In this document: positions 26,593-33,615 of the stretch, one piece after another
Layout of the letters: each line of letters opens with the position of its first letter
Numbering within the stretch: position 1 is the first letter of the stretch
Source of the DNA: Bradyrhizobium sp. CCGB01
GTDB taxonomy: Bacteria; Pseudomonadota; Alphaproteobacteria; Rhizobiales; Xanthobacteraceae
Reading direction: 5' to 3'
Length of the DNA: 64,000 nucleotides
Assembly (NCBI RefSeq): GCF_024199795.1
Contig: NZ_JANADK010000001.1
Location: 2,914,001 to 2,978,000, forward strand
Made by a program: the position numbers and the translations under genes
The notes under the pieces: model-generated
The model's database searches: none
Seen by the model: only the letters and a program-made list of their open reading frames with translations
What the model was told of the DNA's origin: nothing

Positions 26593-27936
26593 CTAGCGCG
26601 TCATGTGCGCGGTGAGCGGGTGATTGCCGGCATTGCTGAAGAACGCCGCCTCCTCGGCGGTCGCCTCCAGGAGCTGCTCGTCCTGGTTATAGACGTCGTT
26701 GCGGAACTGGACGGTCTGGTCCTTGGTCATCCAGGCCGTGAGATAGATCCAGGCAACCGGCACCTTCTTCGCCATGGCGACGTCGAGGTGCTGGCCGCTC
26801 GCAATCTCCGCGTCGATCGCGGCGCGGGTCCATTTCGGCTGGTCCTTCAGCAGCCACGCGGCGAGATCGCGCACATTGTCGACACGCGAGCAGCCGTGGG
26901 AATCGAAGCGGTAGTCGTCGTTGAACAGGTTGCGCTGGTTGGTATCGTGCATGTAGACCGAATAGGAGTTCGGCATGTCGATCTTGACCGCGCCGAGCGC
27001 GTTGAAGGTGCCGTTGTGCTGGCGCACGGTGAAGTTCGGCGTGTGCGTACCCGACCAGTCGACCGAATGCGGATCGATCGGATTGTCGTGGGCGTCGAGC
27101 ACCTCCATGTGCATGCGCGACAAATAGGTCGGATCCTTGCGCATATGCGCGGAGATCTCGGTCTTCGCGATCGAGGAGGGCACCGTCCAGGTCGGATTGA
27201 GCACGACGCTGGTGATCTGGGCCGTCAGCGTCGGCGAAGGCTTTTCGGTCTTGCCGACGATCACGCGATAGCGCCGCACCACCACATCGTTCTCGACCGC
27301 TTCGGCGAAGGCGGCGGGGATGTTGACCACGACATAGCGCTGGCCGAAGCCGAAATTCATGTTCTCGAGCCGCTGGAGCGAAGCCTCCAGCTGCCGGATG
27401 CGCTTCTGGACGGAGACGTTCATCGCCGCGATCGTGCGCGGCGTCATGGTCCCGGTCGGCGCCAGTCCATGACGGGCCTGGAAGCGCTTGACCGCGTCGG
27501 CAAGCTCCTGGTCGAAGGCGCCGCTCGCCTTGTCGGCGGAAAGATCGCCGGAGACGATCAGCCGCTTGCGCAGCAGCTCGTCGCTGGTGCCCTGGACGCC
27601 GAGGGCGAACCTGGCATCCGCGGGGATGGCCGGCCAGCCGCCGCGTACGGCAAGGTCGGAATAGCTGAGTGCGGCATCCCTGATGCGTTGGGCCGAGCCT
27701 TCGTCATAGGTTGGCTCGTGCGTCAGCGCGAGCGCCGCGGCGGAGCGGCTCTCCGCCGTCGAAGCGGGCGCTGCAGCCTTCGGCGCGGCTGCATGGGCCG
27801 GGTTCGCCGCTGCCGGCACCGTACCGGCCGCCGTTGCCGGCCTGGGGCCTGCCTGTCCCGTGGTTTCGGTTTGCGCCAGTGCGGAAGCGCTCGCGAGCAC
27901 GCCGACGGCAACGATCATCGCATGGCGTTTCGACAT
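26593..27936 (-). CDS. L,D-transpeptidase (YcbB-like)
   Basis: About 447 residues. A signal peptide (MSKRHAMIVAVGVLASASAL then AQT) precedes an alanine/proline-rich linker, a peptidoglycan-binding-like region (LADAVKRFQARHGLAPTGTM) and a YkuD domain. The catalytic motif is FDSHGCSRVDNVRDLA with the nucleophile cysteine in HGCSR. The family makes 3-3 cross-links or anchors proteins to peptidoglycan in the periplasm. The frame is open well upstream; I prefer the ATG at 27936 with GGGGAAG nine bases before it, and those at 27945 and 27954 are alternatives. Confidence 0.88.
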   Translation of the reverse strand: MSKRHAMIVAVGVLASASALAQTETTGQAGPRPATAAGTVPAAANPAHAAAPKAAAPASTAESRSAAALALTHEPTYDEGSAQRIRDAALSYSDLAVRGGWPAIPADARFALGVQGTSDELLRKRLIVSGDLSADKASGAFDQELADAVKRFQARHGLAPTGTMTPRTIAAMNVSVQKRIRQLEASLQRLENMNFGFGQRYVVVNIPAAFAEAVENDVVVRRYRVIVGKTEKPSPTLTAQITSVVLNPTWTVPSSIAKTEISAHMRKDPTYLSRMHMEVLDAHDNPIDPHSVDWSGTHTPNFTVRQHNGTFNALGAVKIDMPNSYSVYMHDTNQRNLFNDDYRFDSHGCSRVDNVRDLAAWLLKDQPKWTRAAIDAEIASGQHLDVAMAKKVPVAWIYLTAWMTKDQTVQFRNDVYNQDEQLLEATAEEAAFFSNAGNHPLTAHMTR

Positions 27937-27988
27937 GTGTCCCATCTTCCCCATGAGGACGAGGCCCGGACGGGCGCTCGGCAGTCGA

Positions 27989-28015
27989 AAGCCCCGCGCG
28001 TCCAATGCGGGGCTT
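27989..28015. terminator. Hairpin in the transpeptidase upstream region
   Basis: AAGCCCCGC (27989-27997) and GCGGGGCTT (28007-28015) form a perfect 9-bp stem with a 9-base loop. It lies 53 bases upstream of the transpeptidase start and downstream of the XRE gene on the same strand. It may be part of the termination region or of the transpeptidase leader. Confidence 0.4.
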
Positions 28016-28096
28016 CTCGATTGGGTCGCGGCAGGGGCGGGATGGGTTCGCGAAATCCGCGCGCAAAGGCGGGCAAATTGCCAAGAAACCGGCAAG

Positions 28097-28120
28097 AAAA
28101 AGGGGCGGCTTGGCCGCCCC
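28097..28120 (-). terminator. Intrinsic terminator after the XRE gene
   Basis: On the minus strand a perfect 8-bp stem (GGGGCGGC 28102-28109 with GCCGCCCC 28113-28120, 3-base loop) is followed by five T residues (28101-28097), the textbook form. It would end the LysR-XRE transcript. A further perfect 8-bp hairpin, CCGCGCGC-AA-GCGCGCGG, lies at 28131-28148. Confidence 0.75.
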
Positions 28121-28229
28121 GAAAAGAGAGCCGCGCGCAAGCGCGCGGACTGGGTCTCGTTCAATCCGGCCGCACCCCCGCGACGCGGCGGATTGAACAT
28201 CGGCCGCAGAGGCCAGAGCGTCGATCCGC

Positions 28230-28622
28230 TCAGCCTTCGTTCGCTGCGATCGATTCCATCAGCGAGACGAGCTGACGCTGCACCGTCTGGTCCTTGATCT
28301 TGCTGTAGGCGCGCAGCAGGCGGAGGCTGAAGGCCGAATCGAGGAAGAGCAGGCTTTCGACTTCACGCGCCTTGTTGTCGCCGTCATAGAAGAAGGTCAC
28401 GGGCACATCGAGGGCGGTGGCGATCTGCTGAAGCCGAGCCGCGCCGACGCGATTGACGCCCTTCTCGTATTTCTGGACCTGCTGAAAGCTCACGCCGAGC
28501 TTCTCGCCGAGCTCGGCCTGCGAGATCTTCATCTCGACGCGCCGCAGACGGATCCGCTTGCCCAGCTCAATGTCCGGCTTGCCGGCACTGCGCTGCTTCA
28601 TTCTTTTCGCCGCTGTTTTCAT
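28230..28622 (-). CDS. XRE-family helix-turn-helix regulator
   Basis: A 130-residue DNA-binding protein with a Cro/CI helix-turn-helix at about 18-75 (IRLRRVEMKISQAELGEKLG, then VSFQQVQKYEKGVNRVGAAR) and a helical C-terminal tail. Its start is 9 bases after the LysR stop, and its Shine-Dalgarno (GGTGAG) overlaps that stop, so the two are translationally coupled. The type is common in Rhizobiales, sometimes linked to envelope or stress control; its target is unknown. An intrinsic terminator follows. Confidence 0.87.
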   Translation of the reverse strand: MKTAAKRMKQRSAGKPDIELGKRIRLRRVEMKISQAELGEKLGVSFQQVQKYEKGVNRVGAARLQQIATALDVPVTFFYDGDNKAREVESLLFLDSAFSLRLLRAYSKIKDQTVQRQLVSLMESIAANEG

Positions 28623-28631
28623 ATTCGTTTC

Positions 28632-29681
28632 TCACCGTTGTTCTTCGGTTGAAAATCCCCCGAAGAGCTGGGTCAGGGGTTCGCCCATATACGAGTCCTT
28701 GAATTCGTGAGGATGCACGAACTCTTCCTTAAACCACGGGAAGCGAGCCGGGCTGAAAGCTTCGATCAGCCAGTCGATCATGTGCCGCACGCGTGGAATC
28801 CTGCCGCTACCGGGGTGGTAGGACAACCAGATATCCAGCGGTCGGTTCAGTTCGACCTCCAGTGGAATCAACTTCCCGCCAAGCGCAATGGCGTAGCTCG
28901 GGAAGACGCCGATTCCGGCGCCATTCGCGACCGCCCAATAGTTGGCGCTTGAGACGTTGGTCTTCATGACCAGAAGGTCACGTTCCGGAACGCCCGGGAA
29001 GAAGCTCTCGAAGGTTTCCTTGGCGGCGAGCTGGTCGGCGAATTGCAGCACCAGACGGTGCTTGATCAATTCGACGGCCGAGCGCGGCGTGCCGTATTTC
29101 TCGAGGTATTTTTCCGAAGCCCAGAACATCAGGTGCATGCGGCCGAGCCGCACCAGCTTGACGTCGAGCGCCGAGGGACGCGACAAATGGATGGCGACGT
29201 CGGCCTCGTGGCGGGAGACGTCGGCCGAGCGCATCGCGCAATGCAGGTCGACCAGGATCTTCGGATAGGCCTGCTGGAATTCGACCAGCCGCGGGGCGAG
29301 CCAGAACGTCCCGAGACCCTCGGTGACGGCCACCCGAACCTCGCCGGACAGGGCGTTGGCCGTCGAATCGCTGGTGCGCAGCACGTCGAAGGCAGCCGCC
29401 TCCATGCGCTCGACAGCGGAGACGACCAGTGCGCCTTCATCGGTCAGATGCGTGCCGTGGACGTCGCGGGTGAACAGGGTGGTGCCGGTCTGGCGCTCGA
29501 AATCATCAATCCGGCGGCGGACGGCGTTGATCGACAGCGACAGGCGTTCAGACGCCGAGCGAAAGCTGCCGCATCGAACGACTTCCAAGAATATGCGGGC
29601 CGCATCCCAATCGGAGAGGCCGCTGATGTTGATCTTTGGGCGTTCCTCCAGTGGAACGCCCCTTTCCGCCAAGGAGTGCAT
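28632..29681 (-). CDS. LysR-family transcriptional regulator
   Basis: A 349-residue LysR protein with a longer than usual N-terminus (about 22 extra residues) before the helix-turn-helix (WDAARIFLEVVRCGSFRSAS). The effector domain has RLVEFQQAYPKILVDLHCAM and a C-terminal extension. It leads a two-gene operon with the XRE regulator. Its upstream region (29682-30163) is long and shows no gene, so its target may lie elsewhere or be autoregulation. Confidence 0.88.
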   Translation of the reverse strand: MHSLAERGVPLEERPKINISGLSDWDAARIFLEVVRCGSFRSASERLSLSINAVRRRIDDFERQTGTTLFTRDVHGTHLTDEGALVVSAVERMEAAAFDVLRTSDSTANALSGEVRVAVTEGLGTFWLAPRLVEFQQAYPKILVDLHCAMRSADVSRHEADVAIHLSRPSALDVKLVRLGRMHLMFWASEKYLEKYGTPRSAVELIKHRLVLQFADQLAAKETFESFFPGVPERDLLVMKTNVSSANYWAVANGAGIGVFPSYAIALGGKLIPLEVELNRPLDIWLSYHPGSGRIPRVRHMIDWLIEAFSPARFPWFKEEFVHPHEFKDSYMGEPLTQLFGGFSTEEQR

Positions 29682-30163
29682 ACAAGTCCCTTCGGGTCGC
29701 TAAACTGGCAGAATCTGGCGCAAACCACAACCACTGCGGGTTGGGGGCTGGCGAGTTTTGAACGCCATCCTTACCGCCGCATGGGTGGTATCCAAGTGCT
29801 GCCAGGGGCTGGGAATCGGACGGAGGATTATCGTCCGGATGAGGGGTGTGGCGTGAGTTCCGTTGCGAGCCCTGAAATGGCTGCGGGATTGTCGGCGCTG
29901 TCCGTATTGGACGTCCATGCGCGGGAGCTGCCGCTTTGCGGAATGGATCAATCATCCAGCGCCACGCGTTTTACTCCCGGCCGGCACGAAAATGGCCTCT
30001 CGCTCAGCGGGGCGATGTTCGCTGGAACCACGGTTTCCAGGCAGAAACACACGGAAATCATATTCGAAGGCGCGGACGGCTCGTGTTATTCTCGGTATCC
30101 CATGGGGGCCGAGGGGATCATCACAAGCACGTCTCGCAGGCCGAATTAACGGAAAGAACGCCC
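29682..30163. other. 482-base region without a convincing gene
   Basis: The region lies between the divergent LysR gene and a small GTG-started gene. The possible reading frames here have unnatural composition and no ribosome-binding sites. A small hairpin (CGGACG 29817-29822 with CGTCCG 29832-29837) is the only structure I could see. It probably holds the promoters of both flanking genes. Confidence 0.5.
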
Positions 30164-30430
30164 GTGTCGCATTCAGACGAACAGTTGCAGTCGGTGCTGG
30201 AAACGCTTGAGGAGTGCCGCAAGGCCCTCAACGAGATGAACAGTCGCGAGTCGGCCGAGCTGCTGTCCATCGTCATCCTCGATGTGCGGATGAAGCTCAA
30301 AGGAATTGACAGTGCCGATCTCAAGGCGCTGTGCGACGAAATGCTGCGGAGCGCTGGAAGCGAACCGCAGCCTCCTTCCAAGCAGACGCAGGACCAGCCC
30401 CGGCGTCCGCTGCTCCGCGTGGTGAAGTAG
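30164..30430 (+). CDS. Small cytoplasmic protein, unknown function
   Basis: An 88-residue protein beginning with GTG, preceded by GGAAAG seven bases upstream. It is predicted to be mostly helical with heptad-like leucines (EQLQSVLETLEECRKALNEM), then SAELLSIVILDVRMKLKGID, and a proline/lysine-rich tail (SEPQPPSKQTQDQPRRPLL). The frame opens further upstream but that part looks non-coding. I do not recognise a family. A hairpin with a T-containing loop follows the stop. Confidence 0.6.
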   Translation: MSHSDEQLQSVLETLEECRKALNEMNSRESAELLSIVILDVRMKLKGIDSADLKALCDEMLRSAGSEPQPPSKQTQDQPRRPLLRVVK

Positions 30431-30443
30431 CCGCGCCGCCGAG

Positions 30444-30461
30444 TCTCGCTTTTTGGCGAGA
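30444..30461 (+). terminator. Short hairpin after the small protein gene
   Basis: TCTCGC (30444-30449) and GCGAGA (30456-30461) form a 6-bp stem with loop TTTTTG, followed by TTTG. It starts 13 bases after the stop and is a plausible weak terminator. Downstream, CCCGATGCCGT (30473-30483) and ACGGCATCGGG (30498-30508) form a stronger perfect 11-bp stem with a 14-base loop, which could complete termination or lie in the ccdA leader. Confidence 0.5.
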
Positions 30462-30635
30462 TTTGTGCGCGTCCCGATGCCGTATCTGTGATCGCAGACG
30501 GCATCGGGAGGAGCCTGGTTTGATGGCGCCTCAGTTGCGCATTCTCCGGCATGGGTTACACCAGAGCCGGTTCTGCTCTGGTCCGGCGGGCATTTTCGCG
30601 CGCGGCCCCGAGCATGAGATGGCTCCGACTACATC

Positions 30636-31367
30636 ATGCAAAATGTTTCGATCCCGGCGGCGCTGATTGCCGGCCTCGTCAGCTTCCTCTCCCCCTGCGT
30701 CCTGCCCCTGGTTCCGCCGTATCTGATCTATCTCACGGGGGCCACGATCGAGCATGTCGAGAGCGAGGAACCGGCCTCGGCTTCCAAGCGCGCGATCATG
30801 ATGGCGGCGCTGCTGTTCGTGCTCGGTTTCTCCACCGTCTTCGTGGCGCTCGGCGCCAGCGCCTCGCTGATTGGCGGGCTGATCCGCGCCTGGTCGGCCG
30901 AGCTGTCGATCCTCGCCGGCATCGTCATCATCATCATGGGGCTCCACTTCCTGGGACTGACGCGGATCGGCCTGTTGATGCGCGAGGGGCGCCTGACCGC
31001 ACCGAGGCCAGTCGGCCTCTGGGGCGCCTATGTGATGGGGCTCGCCTTCGCGTTCGGCTGGACGCCATGCATCGGTCCGATCCTCGCCGCGATCCTCTCG
31101 ATTGCCGCGGCGGAGGCCACGGTCACGAAGGGGGCCGGCCTGCTCGCGGTCTATTCCGCGGGCCTCGGCATTCCCTTCCTGATCGCCGCCCTGATGATCG
31201 AGCAGTTCTCGAAACTGTTCGCGCGCATGAAGGGTCAGCTCGTCAATGTCGAGCGCGCCATGGGCGTCTTGATGGTGATCACCGGCATCGGCTTCCTCAC
31301 CGGCGCGGTCTCGAATGTGAGCATCTGGCTGCTGGAGACGTTCCCGGCGCTGCAGACGATCGGGTAG
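30636..31367 (+). CDS. ccdA: Cytochrome c biogenesis protein CcdA
   Basis: A 243-residue membrane protein with six predicted helices. The redox cysteines lie in SFLSPCVLPLVPPYLIYLTG (helix 1) and FGWTPCIGPILAAILS (helix 4), the CcdA pattern. CcdA carries reducing equivalents from cytoplasmic thioredoxin to periplasmic thiol proteins for cytochrome c maturation. No thioredoxin-like partner gene is adjacent. The stop is immediately followed, on the other strand, by the end of a histidine kinase gene (one base between). Confidence 0.93.
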   Translation: MQNVSIPAALIAGLVSFLSPCVLPLVPPYLIYLTGATIEHVESEEPASASKRAIMMAALLFVLGFSTVFVALGASASLIGGLIRAWSAELSILAGIVIIIMGLHFLGLTRIGLLMREGRLTAPRPVGLWGAYVMGLAFAFGWTPCIGPILAAILSIAAAEATVTKGAGLLAVYSAGLGIPFLIAALMIEQFSKLFARMKGQLVNVERAMGVLMVITGIGFLTGAVSNVSIWLLETFPALQTIG

Positions 31368-31368
31368 A

Positions 31369-32682
31369 TCACGGCGTCGGTGCGACGGTGTTGCCAAATC
31401 CGATACGGGCAATGATGCCGGTCGCGCCGTTTCGGTTACGATGCGTCAGTGTGAAGCCCTGCCGGTCGGCGGCCGACTTGGCGATCGCAAGACCAAGCCC
31501 GGTTCCCTCGACGCTTTGCGGCACCGCCCTGAAGAAACGGTCGTAGATGAACGGCATCGATTCTTCGGAGATGCCCGGCCCGTCGTCGACGATTTCCAGT
31601 GCGCAGGTCTTGCCGTCATCGACGATCCCGAGCTCCACGGAGCCACCTGCTTCCGAATAGCGGATGGCGTTGTCGAGGAGGATGCCGATCAGCTTGCCGA
31701 TTGCGTCGCGATCACCCTGGATCGTGCAAGGCGCATCCGCCGTCATCGCGAGCTGGATGTTGCGTGCCTCGGCCAATGGATGGAAGTCGGCGAGCAACGA
31801 CGTTGCGAGCGCGGCGAGATCGACGTCATCGCGCTTCTGGAGCGATGCGCCTTCCGTCCTCGCCATTTCAAGCAATTGGCTTGCAAGATATGACGCACGC
31901 CTCACGCCGTCGCGAAGCTCGTCCGCGAGCTCGCGTGTCTGTCCGGGCAAATCCGCCGCGATGAGGTTTTCGGTCTGGATCTGGAGGGCGGCGAGCGGGG
32001 TTCGTAGCTCGTGCGCCGCGTCGGCAACGAACCGTCGCTGGGCCTCCAGCGCCGAGCGATGACGGTCGACGAGCTTGTCGATGGCGACGATCAGCGGAGC
32101 GACTTCCGCCGGCACGCCGACCGGACGGAGAGGCTCTTGCGCGTCGACGCTGCGCCGTCCGATTTCGGCAGACAGGCGTTGCAGGCCGCCCATGGTGCGC
32201 TTGATCGACCAACCAAGAACAGCCCCGACCAGCGGGATGGCAAGTAACAGGGGAAGTGCCGCGCCTGTCGCAGCATGCAACGCGATCTCGTGTCTCGCAC
32301 TCCAGGTCTGCGCGATCTGAACGTCGTGCTGCGCGTGGCTCCAGCGATAGATACGCCAATCCTGTCCGCCGGCGGTGACATTGGACAGTCCCGGCACCGG
32401 CTGCCACGGGATATCAATCGCAGGCCCCGCGCGATGCACCAGTTCGCCCGAACGATCCCAGATGCGGACGACCAGCTGATCCTCGTCCTCGCTTTCGAGC
32501 AGCGGGCCCGCATCCTTGCGGTCGCCCGGTCCGACATTGACCGCGATCTCTTGCAACTGCGCGTCGAGGAACTTGTTCATTTCATAGGTCACGAGGCCGA
32601 ACGACGTCGCCGTTGCCAGGAGGCCGATGGCCGCCAGCAACAACATCGCGCGCGTGGTGATCGTCCTGCGGAGCGAGCTCAT
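31369..32682 (-). CDS. Sensor histidine kinase (QseC/BasS-like)
   Basis: A 437-residue kinase. A first membrane helix (about 12-32), a periplasmic loop of about 110 residues and a second helix (about 140-160) are followed by HAMP. The H box has H224 in ADAAHELRTPLAALQ, and an ATPase domain has DNAIRYSEAGG and EGTGLGLAIAKS. The periplasmic loop contains an acidic run, ESEDED (63-68), which might bind a cation. Its ATG overlaps the response-regulator stop (ATGA), so the pair is co-translated. The neighbouring TonB receptor hints at metal or siderophore sensing. Confidence 0.92.
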   Translation of the reverse strand: MSSLRRTITTRAMLLLAAIGLLATATSFGLVTYEMNKFLDAQLQEIAVNVGPGDRKDAGPLLESEDEDQLVVRIWDRSGELVHRAGPAIDIPWQPVPGLSNVTAGGQDWRIYRWSHAQHDVQIAQTWSARHEIALHAATGAALPLLLAIPLVGAVLGWSIKRTMGGLQRLSAEIGRRSVDAQEPLRPVGVPAEVAPLIVAIDKLVDRHRSALEAQRRFVADAAHELRTPLAALQIQTENLIAADLPGQTRELADELRDGVRRASYLASQLLEMARTEGASLQKRDDVDLAALATSLLADFHPLAEARNIQLAMTADAPCTIQGDRDAIGKLIGILLDNAIRYSEAGGSVELGIVDDGKTCALEIVDDGPGISEESMPFIYDRFFRAVPQSVEGTGLGLAIAKSAADRQGFTLTHRNRNGATGIIARIGFGNTVAPTP

Positions 32683-33341
32683 GCCCCGGACCTGGTGACC
32701 ATCCATCCGGCGCCGCGGATGTTGTGGATGATGTCCTTGCCGTATCGCTTGCGCAAACCGTGGATGACGACGTCGACGGCGTTGCTCTGCACCTCGTCGC
32801 TCCAGCCATAGATCCGGCTTTCGATCTGGCCGCGCGACAGGATGGTTCCGGGGCGTTCCATCAGGGCGTACATCACGGAGAATTCGCGCGCGGACAGCGT
32901 CGACTGGATGCCGCGGAAGGTCGCGACGTAAGTCGAGGGATCGAGCGTGATCTCCTTGCTGCTCATCAGCGAATTGGAGCGGTCGTTGACCCTGCGTATG
33001 ATCGCGCGGATGCGGGCGAGCAGGGCGCGCAGTTCGAACGGCTTGACGATGTAGTCGTCGGCGCCGAGATCGAGCCCCGTCACCATGTCCTCGACCCGGT
33101 CCCGAGCCGTGATCACCAGGACGGGCGGGGCCTTCCTCGATCGTGCCGCCTTGAGAATTTCGAAGCCTGTCATTCCCGGCAGCCCGATATCGAGCAGGGC
33201 GATCGCGTGTTCGGCGCGTTGCAGGGCGGCGTGGCCGTCGTGTCCGTCGCGAGTCCAGTCCACGGTCATTCCGTTTCGCTTCAATCCGCGGACGAGCGCT
33301 TTGCCGAACATCGGATCGTCTTCGATCAGCAGAAGGCGCAT
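32679..33341 (-). CDS. OmpR-family response regulator
   Basis: A 220-residue regulator with a receiver domain (MRLLLIEDDPMFGKALVRGL; phosphorylatable D51 in LLDIGLPGMTG; K in IVKPFE) and a winged-helix DNA-binding domain (NAVDVVIHGLRKRYG near the C-terminus). It belongs to the QseB/BasR group. I take ATG 33341, the normal family start, although the frame opens 39 codons earlier. It is divergent from the TonB receptor. The shared region has three TCTAA repeats at 11-bp spacing, the operator form used by this regulator class. Confidence 0.94.
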   Translation of the reverse strand: MRLLLIEDDPMFGKALVRGLKRNGMTVDWTRDGHDGHAALQRAEHAIALLDIGLPGMTGFEILKAARSRKAPPVLVITARDRVEDMVTGLDLGADDYIVKPFELRALLARIRAIIRRVNDRSNSLMSSKEITLDPSTYVATFRGIQSTLSAREFSVMYALMERPGTILSRGQIESRIYGWSDEVQSNAVDVVIHGLRKRYGKDIIHNIRGAGWMVTRSGA

Positions 33342-33461
33342 TGGTTTGGGAAAATCGCGTTGTCGGGAGGGGAGCCGTTGCGTGGCGCGGTCGTCAGCCG
33401 CGGCCTGATCATCTAGCCACATTCGACGCCAGGGCCAAATGGTCAACCGCCAGCGCACAAA

Positions 33462-33476
33462 TTTAGAACTTCTAAA
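33462..33476. promoter_or_regulatory. Perfect palindrome TTTAGAA-C-TTCTAAA, iron-control-like
   Basis: A perfect 15-bp palindrome lies between the response regulator and the TonB receptor. The TTTAGAA/TTCTAAA halves resemble the iron-control element bound by Irr in Bradyrhizobium and relatives, although I am not certain the single-base spacer is usual. Its halves also contain TCTAA, the unit of the direct repeats that follow, so the response regulator is an alternative ligand. Confidence 0.55.
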
Positions 33477-33510
33477 AACTGCTGTGCGGGATTCCGGGAG
33501 CCTCGACCTA

Positions 33511-33539
33511 TTCTAAACCCGATCTAATCCTCATCTAAT
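33511..33539 (+). promoter_or_regulatory. Three TCTAA direct repeats at 11-bp period
   Basis: TCTAA occurs at 33512, 33523 and 33534, each separated by 6 bases, giving an 11-bp period that places all copies on the same DNA face. Such tandem repeats are the typical binding sites of OmpR-class regulators, for example BasR/QseB boxes. The repeats lie about 80-105 bases before the TonB receptor start and 170 bases before the regulator start. Confidence 0.6.
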
Positions 33540-33615
33540 TCTTCGCATTGCAGATGCGCCTCGGTTTGGGACCGCGAAGCCGTCTTTCCAGAACGGCACG
33601 CGACATTTTGGGGCG

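Noticed and set aside
26500..28275. A 591-residue plus-strand frame opposite the L,D-transpeptidase
   Set aside because: It is antisense to a gene with a clear catalytic HGCSR motif and has no family features.
29682..30163. Possible tRNA or small RNA in the long gap before the small GTG-started gene
   Set aside because: I looked for a tRNA T-arm (GGTTCGAATCC-like) and cloverleaf and found none; only one weak hairpin is present.
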